Shown here: positions 51,807 to 61,530 of the stretch, in pieces
Layout of the letters: each line of letters opens with the position of its first letter
Numbering within the stretch: the stretch's first letter is position 1
Source: Membranipora membranacea
Lineage: Eukaryota; Bryozoa; Gymnolaemata; Cheilostomatida; Membraniporidae
Assembly: GCA_914767715.1 (NCBI GenBank)
Contig: OU612070.1
Coordinates: 21,688,025-21,752,024 of the forward strand
Reading direction: 5' to 3'
Length of the DNA stretch: 64,000 nt
Program-made: the position numbers and the translations under genes
Notes under the pieces: generated by a model
Databases searched by the model: none
What the model was told of the DNA's origin: nothing
The model's input: the letters and a program-made list of their open reading frames with translations, nothing else

Positions 51807-54550
51807 GCTTTTACAGATGCTCAGTATACAGGGAGTTTTTGTCTTATTCATCAGTGTGACAGTACTGAAAATAGGTCCGATTGGCAGCGTCACTTTGATC
51901 ACAGTGTTTATCACCGATCAGGTAACAGAAATAGTGTCCTGTGAATTAATATACTAATGACAGATACCACCTCAAGAAGACAGAATCCCATGGGTCATAA
52001 TATATTTCCAAGGCCTGTCTGTTCTCGCATTCTCTCTCACAACTTTGCTGAGACATTTTCGATGTGAGCTGGGTCCGACTACTCCCACTTGTCGTTTCGA
52101 TATACCAGAAGGAAGAATATGAGTTGTCCTTGACACAATGCTATGTAGGAAATATGCCTACCCTTACAGCCCACTATATAGTAGAGTAAAAGAGTATGAA
52201 TTAAAGCTGGATATTTGTCTGCAACTTACCTTGTGATGCAGCTAATTTTTTTGAAACAAACAAAGCGGCCGCATGAGAAGGCTACCCTTTACCATTACAT
52301 TTCAAATTCATGCTATCTTAATAATAGACATAGAGTAAGATATCGTAAAGGAGCCTGAGTAATTGGAGCTTCTGACTCATGGCTCTAGAGATGGCTTTGT
52401 GATTGGGTTTTCCTGTTACTCCCTTTGGAAGATTTTCATATTAAAGCAGTTACTCCGTAACTGAGGAAATTCAGTATTGGAGAAGATAATACTCATATTA
52501 TATAATACCATTGCGGATTTTATGTTGTAGTTTGATGTGAGTCCATCTGTTGTCGGAATCGGCTGGGCAGTATGGGCTGTAGGATATATGGCTATGTGTC
52601 CATAGTATCTATCATTAGTAAAAAGGTTTGTTATATTAGGTTTTTGTCAGTTATACCTTTTAAGTTTGATTCATATCTGTTGCTGTCCAGCACCTGCTTG
52701 AAGTAGCCAAAATCTGGCTCACATTTGATCACAGCCCCTTTAATTTACATAGACATAGATTTAGAGCTAGCTGCCCCTGACCTTGGCTAAACTTGACTCT
52801 AGTATAAATATTTGCCAGGAACACACAACATTATCATTATAATAATTTTACCTGCAATGTTTGTCCAGGGCTATATCTGGTCACAGATGATGGTTGTTTG
52901 GTTTACACTGGTACTTGTCTATTTCTTCATGGCTCCTTCTCCGCTGCTTAATTTCATATTTCATTGATACAGGTATGTTGAGATCTTTATCAATTCTCTT
53001 CCAATAAGCATGCTGCATGAGATGTTTATTCAAAATGTCATTGTGTTCCCACATTGTGTATTTTTGTGTGTAAATATTGGGATGCATCTAGACCCAAAGC
53101 CATGTTGTGTATTTACCTAAGGAACACTAATGACAAAGACTCCATTGAAATGACAACCAACACCTAATAGACATGTGGATCCAAGGTTCTGGGAACCACT
53201 CAAAAGGGGCAGATTTGTTTCATAGTTGAGAATCATTTTCCTCCATTATGAAAATGCGGAAAATCACTTACCTCATTTACCAAATAATTGGGAAAATGGT
53301 TGTTTGACTGAAATTTGACGGTGACTTTTAAGACACTTTCAGAAACTTATCAAGACACCACTACTGTAACAAATGAGTGTTTGAGTCTGTCTTAAATGAA
53401 AAAAAAAACAGATTATTTTGAATATCACTAAAAATATTTCAATTTTTTGCGTATTCAAGAATCTCCCTTGCCACTGCTAAGGTACTAGCCTACTATACAG
53501 TACCAATTTAACCTTCCCGTGTGAACATTGCCAATTTCTTATAACATATAATTTACATACGTTGATGTATAACGGTCTTTATTATTGATCAAGGATTTAG
53601 ACAATGATGAAAAAAATTACTTATACTTCATTACTTATATTTGAAAGTGTTGAAAAAAATGGCCCGTTTGGCATGTGTTATTGGCTGATGTACGACCCTC
53701 AACTAGATTATGCAGGCAGTGTTTATCATTTTGTCTTATTCATTTTGTAATATTTTTTCATTATCAGGAGTGTTTGGCTGTATATGATACTTGTGTGTGT
53801 TTCCTATTCTATACAAGCTGGTGCACTTTTACCTCCATTCCAGACGGCTCTTAACTTAGTCATGTGAGTATAAGTTATCTGAAGGAACGGCATATGAGTA
53901 GGTATATCATATTTAAAACAAGTACGTATATTCATGTAACATACACAGATACACATCATCATAATTTAACTTATCTTGATTTTAGGTGTTATACAGCTTG
54001 AAACTTTGCAATCAATTTATTGATTCATCAGAAGTGTGGATTCAGTAATATCTGCAAAATCACATTCCGCACATATTTATTGGTTAGCCAAAATGATGTT
54101 TAATCTCTACAAAAAATAGAATTGTTTATGAATCAGGAGTTGTGCTTTCTCTAATATAATATGTGGAGGGAACTCATCGTTCAATGTTTAGATTGTAATG
54201 CAGCTAGACCACTCACTGTAACAATTTTGTGAATCTCTTGAATACTTTCAATTTTAGTTTATGACCTTTTCCAGGGTTAATGGTTATGATGGTGAGAATT
54301 TAAAGCCTTTTGGTATGATCACTGGGATGACTAATGCAGCAATAGGCCTGGGATCCACATTATGACCGCTGACTGGGGTAGCTCTTGTATAGACAGTATC
54401 ATATGAATGTTACTCGACCGCAATCAGCTTTGCGTACCTAGTGATGGTGAGTATGTTATTGCAGGTGAATGATATATCTAGTAAGTTATGTAATGAGTAT
54501 ACAACAGAAGGTATAATATCCTCAGATAAGTATATAACAAACAATGGAAA
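51807..54550. other. Right flank of the satellite array, no gene seen
   Basis: The array ends at about 51806 inside a monomer. Beyond it is AT-rich DNA. A 68-codon frame at 53087-52881 (minus) is unrecognised and has no splice or domain support. Confidence 0.4.
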
Positions 54551-54555
54551 TTTCT

Positions 54556-54955
54556 TGAATATGTACCCCACAATGCCGTTTTCTTGATTGAGTATCCCAC
54601 AGTGCCTTTTATTCGAATGAATATCCCCAAAATGCCATTTTGTTGAATTGGTATCCCACAATGACATTTACTTTAATAGTTATACCACCTCATCCCCTTG
54701 CATAAGCAACTCACAATGTCACTTTACTTGAATGAGTATCCCCCATAAGTTTATATCTACATAAGTATTCCACAATGCCATTTTATTAAAGAATCCTAAA
54801 TAATATCAAAATTTACATACGTATCCAACAGTGTCATTTTTTGCATGAATACCCCATGACGCCATTTGCTAGAATGAGCATCCCACAATTCAATTTTACT
54901 GAATAAGCTTACAATAATGCTATTCTCATGAATAAGTAATTCCTTATATTAATTT
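54556..54955. repeat. Diverged ~30-bp minisatellite
   Basis: Recurring tgagtatcccacaatgccat followed by ttta/ttgaa, about 30 bp apart, with heavy divergence (variants at 54556, 54588, 54618, 54648, 54723, 54755, 54815 and 54875 approximately). Confidence 0.75.
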
Positions 54956-55634
54956 CTGGTATGATTATCTCGCTACGGATCATATTTCCGAAGCAATCAG
55001 TCTTTAATATTTTCCAGCGCAGAACAATGTCTTATGACACTGTTTTCGGGATTTTCTTGGAAATAAATCAATATTGGATGGTGAATATTTTGTATCAAAC
55101 ACACATGAATCGACAAAGTAAATCTCTCAAACCATCCAACAAACTAGATAAGGAACAATTACTATGTGGAGGAGAAGAAAAAGAATGAGTTAATTATCAA
55201 GATGGGACTCCCTACCAAACCGAGATGGTACGATGTTGGTACCGGATTAAAATCCCTGACTGCAAAGTGGCCGGGTTGATGGGCATCCGGTCTACACTGA
55301 TGTCAATGTTGGCAACCGAAGCTTTCAAACCACCAACATTATTCATTTTATATTTTTGGTGGTCATTCTGGAAGTTCTTCTACATCAATACGTCCTTTGA
55401 TCAAAACCCTAGGTTTTCTGGTGAGAATTTAAGGCATTCTAAGCTTCACTAATCTTTGTACACTGATATATTGGCATAGATTAACTTTTAAAAAATTGAA
55501 TTGTTATTATGACTCACATCCATAATTGATCAATATAAACAGTGAACAAGAATTTGATCAGTATTTGTGTTCATTCTTCATTTTGACGTCAATTCTTCTA
55601 CGGAGAAAGAGATATTATTTGCTATTAAATAAAT

Positions 55635-55772
55635 GTGAGGTATGATAAAAGCGAATTGAGGAATGAAAAAAGCGAATAAAACATTTTTATCCGAGCCGAA
55701 AAAATTCCAACGTGCGCCACTGTTGGTGTTATTAAAAATTCGATTTATTTCCATTCAAATAATGTCAGGATG
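55635..55772 (+). repeat. Orphan fragment of the 340-bp satellite
   Basis: 138 bp nearly identical to array monomers, from tgaggtatgataaaagcgaa through gtgcgccactgttgg to aataatgtcaggatg, about 3.8 kb outside the array. It has the same orientation as the array. Immediately to its right is tagtgatggcaacgagat. Confidence 0.95.
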
Positions 55773-55914
55773 TAGTGATGGCAACGAGATGGGACAATTC
55801 CCGGTCTCACGGGACTTGTCTCCTCGTGACAGTATCTCGTCCCGTCGAGACAGACAACTCTTAATACAGGTCGGGACTACTAGCATTGTATAATGTAGTA
55901 GCTGGTCAAAATAT

Positions 55915-55990
55915 TGCCTTCACCCAGACCCGAACCAGTGACCCAGTGATCAGAAGTCCACGTTCTTACCAGAGATCCACTATACTTTCA
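55915..55990 (-). mobile_element. tRNA-derived SINE head
   Basis: On the minus strand an A-box-like tract tagtggatctctgg (55970-55983) and a B-box-like tract ggttcgggtctgg (55924-55936) flank an anticodon-arm-like stretch gtggacttctgatcac. The D and acceptor stems do not pair well, so this is a tRNA-like SINE head and not a tRNA gene. I could not define the body or tail. Confidence 0.5.
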
Positions 55991-57017
55991 CCTAAAATTG
56001 AGAATAATTGAGAAAATTGAGAATCCTTCGGGACTGGACAACGCTACTATCTCAAAATTGAGAAAAGATATCCGTTCAATACATTTTCTCGCCTTTTCTC
56101 AATTTTTATTTGTTCTCAATTTTCAATATTTCCATTAAAATATTTAGTTATAAATGATTTAAATATTATTTCAAGTTGAATTGTTATTGAAAACCACATA
56201 AATCCCTCACTATCCTCCAAATTACATTCCTGCTCAACTATTATGAAGCAAACCGAGTGGTTTTGACAGGAGAATAGAGACTGAAAGTGCTAGGAGGAAT
56301 ATAGGAAACTGTTCAAGCAAGCACTCGACAAATTGCTTATACTCTTTTTATGATGAAGCAAAATAAGCTTAGCTGTATGTTTTACTCATATGAGTGGGTT
56401 GAAGACTGGACAGGTACAGCATGTATAAAAAACATCTGGCCTGATGAGAAGAAGACTGGTTAGTTTTGAACCAAAGAAAGATAATGATGTGAGTATTTTT
56501 TTACTTGTAGTTAATAATCTTACACTTACTCTTAGCAAGGAGTTAAAGGGCTGGATATCTGCTTAGGTGGTAGCTTGTCTTAACAAGCTTTGTCAATCTT
56601 GTTAAGACAGGTTACTTAGGTGGGTAGTAGCTTAATTTTTGTCTCCAATAATTGATTGATTGATTCCTTGCTGGTGGAATGACTGAGTTACCTCAGTTAC
56701 TAACCCTGTCTTTGGAACTGAGGGACAGTAAAGGATTAGGGCGAAGTGATGGCGACATATTGACTAGCGTTGTTTGCTCATTCTCATTGAAAGAGCTTTT
56801 GATTCAGCGATCAGTTGAGTATTTACGCAATCTTTCTCTTGCTCAAATTTTCATTGTATGATCTTGTAGGTACACAATCTATATTCCTGGATGTACTTTT
56901 TGGGACAAGGCTGCCAGCAGTTAAGTTGCAGACCCGAATGCTATTCAGAGGAAGACATGGTTCAATGCAGAAATGACTGATGGAGAGAAAAAAGTATCCT
57001 CCGCTAAGTGTAAGTAG

Positions 57018-57887
57018 CCGCCAATTTTTTTCCAACATAATATCCCCAGTGCCTGTAATTATGGCGGTTTTGGTCGACCAAAACCGCCAATGAAAAATTC
57101 TTATTTGAGATTGGTGAGCACAACTCCCACCATAAATATACTGATTATGTGATATATACTATTTGTTAGTTCTTCAAGACCGGAAACCTTGCCAGTGCTA
57201 GGTACTAGTGACTACCAAGGATGTCCTGTTACTCCTTGATCATACCAAGGATTTCTCTTGAAATCCTTGATCATACATACATATTAACATACTTACTAAC
57301 TAAGTATTACTATGATAATATTGTGAAACCTGTCCTGCAGTTGACTTACATGAATGATGAGATGCTGGATGACCACATCCATAGCTGTGGTTGGCTGATC
57401 CCCTGTAATAACAGTCACATAATTGGCATTGATCGTAGAAACCATAAGCACTAGCCATGTTTCTATTTCCCAACTAATACAAGCTTAATTGCAAAGCAAT
57501 AGTCACTGGTACCTAGCACTGGCAAGGTTTCCGGTCTTGAAGAACTTGGTATATATCACATAATCAGTCTGTTTATGGTGGGAGTTCTCCTGACCTGTCT
57601 GAAATAAGAATTTTTCATTGACGGTTTTCGTCGACCAAAACCGCCACTCAAAAGAAAACAAGTATGATTTGTAGCAACAGTGGCGGTTTTGGTCAACCAA
57701 AACCGTCACTAAAAGAAAAGAAATATGATTTGTAGCTACAGTAGCGGTTTTGGTCGACCAGAACCGCCACTAAAAAAGAGAACAAGTATGATTTGCAGCT
57801 ACAGTGGCGGTTTTGGTTGACCAAAACCGCCATAATCACAGGAACTTGGGATATTATGTTGGAAAAATCGGCGGTTTTGGTCAACCG
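57018..57887. mobile_element. Foldback/MITE-like element with repeated palindromes
   Basis: Terminal inverted repeats of about 55 bp: 57018-57080 (ccgccaattttttccaaca-like) and 57820-57875. An inner inverted repeat pairs 57062-57211 with 57502-57645. The palindrome ggcggttttggtcgacc plus its complement half occurs at 57062-57089 and again, with small changes, at about 57621-57645, 57681-57709, 57741-57770, 57806-57833, and as a partial copy at 57869-57887; the right-hand series is spaced about 60 bp. No transposase frame was found. No clear target duplication was seen, perhaps because one end is decayed. Confidence 0.8.
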
Positions 57888-58298
57888 TACCTAAGCCTAA
57901 TCAGATGTATAATATGCATTACCAGTGTTTTTATCAGTTGAATTGGTAACAGTAGGCCCTATGTCTTGTGACGTGTCTAGCAGGCCTACATAGCCACAGA
58001 ATGGCTTGAGATTATAACACCCTAACCCTAGTTGTTACAAGCCTCATCTAATACAGGTAATGGGTATGCCATCTTGCCGATCGTGAGACAATGACATTAT
58101 CAATATTATATGCAAATTATGGCTTATTGGCGACAAGGTTGATGCACGCAATTATTATTCTCTTCTATGCTCCAACTTTCTAATTAAGTCTTTTCCGCTA
58201 AAAGTGTGTTACAACGACACTCATGACATAGTAGTATTTGACCATTTCAACCTTATGTGTAAACGTGGCTTAATATTTTGGGCAGAGAGGTCATGGAT

Positions 58299-58625
58299 TT
58301 ATTTAGCGTTGTACAAACGAAGGGACAATATACTGAATAATTGACTGGTCTGTGCTTTCCTTTTATATCTAGTTTCCTTGATGATGCAAAGAACGATGGG
58401 ATCACTTAGGCAGTTTTCCACTAAGAACTCAACTACTTCTCCATTACATGACCTATGAATACACATCGACTCTTTGCAAATGGTACGTTGCTTTCTTAAA
58501 GCAAAGTAGGCCCAATGTTTACTGGAGTGTTTGATTTGAGGAACTCCATCATACCTTAGATGAGTAGGAGGAGTTCGCCATTCCGCACATAGGCTACTTG
58601 AATAAGCTAAATCTAATTCTTGCAA
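58299..58625 (-). other. Unrecognised 108-codon open frame
   Basis: The frame has an ATG start, eight cysteines and a mixed composition, and its middle is basic. I recognise no domain and saw no neighbouring exon or promoter. It may be chance, an exon, or transposon debris. Confidence 0.15.
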
Positions 58626-60086
58626 ACATTTACACTTTACATTAAATATACTCTTACGTCAATTAGCTAGAACTAAGTGCTAGCTAACATTAACTCATCT
58701 AGCTGAATTTATTTCAAACAAATATTTACTCCTCTACGGTACTAGTTAATGCTAGATGTTTAGACACTTTGAATAGTTTTCATTCTAACGTGGCACTGAG
58801 GCAACCGTCACATAGTATCAGCTGAATCAAATAATATGTGCTATTACAACATAAAATGGCAAAGCTCACGCAAAAACAACCAAACCTGACAAGATCACAT
58901 CTGATCAGACAAGAGATACTTTTGCCGATGTAATACATTAGAAAAAATATCTTTTGTTCGATCAGATACTTTCACACTGCCCCTTTTGCATAATATAAAC
59001 ATTCTCCTCTTGCAGGTATAGTGGGAGTCTTGTTGACCAGATTCAGACTATCACAGTGTCATTTCTTATACGTCGACTTCATGCTGCCAACTCATCACAC
59101 CTGCTGCAAAGACACATCAACAAATACGAGCTGAACTGCAGTCTCATCCAACTTTATATTAGCCTCAAGTTCTGCATCCAGCGTGCAATGAGGTATTGCA
59201 AGGTCGACATGATGTAAACATTTTACATATTTTATGAGTACCTACTAAGGATTTGCATATGAATGACTTCTCATCTGTACACAAACATAGCACTGTGCTT
59301 GATATTTCCTGTTGTATTATTTTTTACTTAACTCTCATGTTCTCGTAGCAACTTTTCAGGCTGAAAAATAGTATTAGCTTTTTTGTTGAGGTCATCATTG
59401 AGGTGCTATAATTATAATGTTGAGAAATAATTTGTCTAAAATTTTATCTTGTAAAATACAATATAACCAATCTTATAGGCTTTGTACCCATGATGTTGAT
59501 AAGTATTTGGCAAAATAAAACTCTATACCGTTTCTGTTATATCGCTGATCAAGTTGCGGCATAGATAACTAAATTTCTATCCAACACAAAGGATTACTTC
59601 AGTTCATTTTATATGATGAACAAGCAGTGTTGCAGGCCGTAGCTAACCTTTATTGGCAACTATCAAATCATTAACGACCTGGTCAAATAATTCAACGCTG
59701 AGAATTTCTTTGCCAGCCATCTGAAGTCAGCTATTTAGATGACTCATAAGACAATTAATCCTCATCAACGAATTGAAATGGCGTTTCTACTGCCCATTGT
59801 ATACCTCCCCCTATGCATGTGTTAAGGTATTACTGTATATCTATAAAAAACTATGAAATATCCCAGGAGTTGTCATGACACGTAAAATGAGAAGACAACT
59901 TATTCTCTTTCTTTCCTCTGCCCCTCCCCGTTTTTCTCTTTTCTCCTCCCCCTTTTCCCCACTCTCACCGAGAAGTTTATCCCCGAGCCCTCTTACCCAT
60001 AAATTCAGTTTAGTTATTAGTCATGTTTTTGCTTATTAAACGGCTTACAAGCACTACATGAAGCTTTCTCTAGACATCTATCATTC
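58626..60086. other. Intergenic, no gene seen
   Basis: AT-rich DNA with a pyrimidine-rich stretch near 59905-59990. No supported coding region. Confidence 0.4.
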
Positions 60087-60260
60087 AGGGGCGTATTGAG
60101 TTTTTTATTCAACCCCAGATCTGCGCGAAAAAATTTTGGGTGTGGGGTTGGCAAGTAAAAATCTGGGGTAGAAAAGATCTGGGGTTGAGCTCATTGATCT
60201 GGGGTTCAATTCCAACTTTTTGAAAAAAGAAGAGATGTCTCCTCTCCCATACTTGCCAAC
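60087..60260. mobile_element. Possible terminal part of a hAT-like element
   Basis: Starts with caggggcgtattgag, very close to the inverted terminal repeat of the MITE at 61108-61522 (caggggcgtatatt at its right end). Followed by subterminal repeats of the type atctgggg(t/g)t. I found no matching far end or target duplication before 61100, so this may be a truncated relative. Confidence 0.35.
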
Positions 60261-61146
60261 CTGTACACATAAAGCGTTTATGAACGCTTATTTGGCACTA
60301 ATTGAGTTTTAAAAGCAAAACGCTAGCTGTACGCATTTATGGTTTTTCAAACACCTGTTCATCTAATTAGGCAATCAAAAACGCATCTTTTGTGTTTGCT
60401 TCAATTTACTTGCATAATCTTGTCATTGTTGATTGATAGTCTAAACAATGAGTAACTCCTTGGTCTAAAACTCTGGTCTTGCCTTCAGAAAACCATCATA
60501 CTGACTCTTGTGATCTGACTGGGCATGCCCAGACCTGAGCATGCGCAGAATGGAAAACCATTGTGTTGATTGTATATGGACTTTTTACCTGTTCAAGTCT
60601 TAAATGAGTCAACTTACAACTTTTATTTAATGAGAGTAACAAAGTTGCCCACCTCCTTATTGGGTTGGGATAACTCAGATCTCCTGCCCCAGTGTTTCAA
60701 GGGCAACCAGGGATTCAAATAGCCTGTCTTGTCAAGACAGGCTAGGTTTCAAAGAACTTCTCATTGATTATCAGCAGATTGCACCTTACGCATAGGGAAA
60801 AGGACAAGTGTTGAGCGATTTGCATTCCTATGCTTCCATGGACTACGTTCTGTGATGAAAGCACTTTTCGCGCGCAGCGAGAAAATTTTTTGGGGCAATT
60901 TCTGGTCATTTAAGGCACCCTGGAGTTTTGTAAGCATTTTCAAGCATTTTGCAAATTTTTGTAAGCATTTTGGAAAAATTAGGTTGGCAAGTCTGCCTCT
61001 CCTTCCCCACCCCATAGACCCCCACAACCAGTATGATAAGGAGGCCGTGCCCTCGAGGCAGTCAAGGGCCAACTAGTAACGTGTAGTGAAAAGTACTCCC
61101 TCTCAGCCAGTGGCGTATATTAGCACTCACGGCCCACGGATTTCCG

Positions 61147-61234
61147 TGAGTGGCTGAATAGCTCAGTGTGTAGAGCGCCCGCTTTATAATCACTGTTAAT
61201 AAGATTGTCGTGGGTTCGAATCCCATCAAGGTCA
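61147..61234 (+). ncRNA. tRNA-like Pol III promoter unit inside the MITE
   Basis: An intact A box (tagctcagtgtgtagagcgc) and an intact B box (gggttcgaatccc) are spaced as in a tRNA, and a run of eight T follows (61236-61243), a Pol III terminator. D-stem and T-stem pair, but the acceptor stem has only about four of seven pairs and the anticodon stem does not form. I therefore call it a tRNA-derived (SINE-like) unit and not a working tRNA gene. Confidence 0.65.
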
Positions 61235-61389
61235 GTTTTTTTTCAAATGGGTGCTTTATAACTGGAGAATTTTTACCGTAATCTTCTACTGCTATTGAGT
61301 TGTTTTCTGAAAGTACCCAACAGCTCAGTGAGCTATTGAAATACCTCTCTGCTTGCACTATTTTGCTACCGATATGCAAAAATTTCCGT

Positions 61390-61466
61390 GGTGGGAGGGC
61401 GCTTAGGCGCCCCTCCCACACCCTCCCCGCCACGCCTACGGCGTGTGGATCGGGCTGCGCCCGATT
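61390..61466. repeat. Cluster of GC-rich hairpins in the MITE
   Basis: Three neighbouring inverted repeats: gtgggagggcgc with its complement after ttag (one bulged base), acgcc/ggcgt, and atcgggc/gcccgat. The GC content stands out sharply from the surrounding AT-rich DNA. Confidence 0.8.
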
Positions 61467-61530
61467 ATTATGCTCATCTCTGAAAAGTCAGTGAGTGAAA
61501 TTTTTTAGAATATACGCCCCTGCTCTCAGC

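Larger units (their letters stand above)
61108..61522. mobile_element. hAT-like MITE (415 bp) with exact 8-bp target duplication
   Basis: The 8-bp direct repeat ctctcagc lies at 61100-61107 and 61523-61530. Inside it the ends are inverted: CAGTGGCGTATATT at the left and, on the other strand, CAGGGGCGTATATT at the right, with cactcac repeated in both subterminal zones. 8-bp duplications and CAG-type ends are the mark of hAT transposons. There is no transposase frame, so it is non-autonomous. It carries a tRNA-like unit (separate entry) and a cluster of GC-rich hairpins. Confidence 0.85.

Noticed and set aside
57503-57884. Two minus-strand frames with repeating VLVDQNRH(C) units
   Set aside because: They are the palindromic repeats of the foldback element translated; no independent coding evidence.
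61147-61234. Functional tRNA gene
   Set aside because: Acceptor and anticodon stems do not pair; only the internal promoter is intact.
60761-61433. Minus-strand frames containing GFEPTT
   Set aside because: A known shadow of tRNA-like B-box sequence; they read through MITE and tRNA-like DNA.
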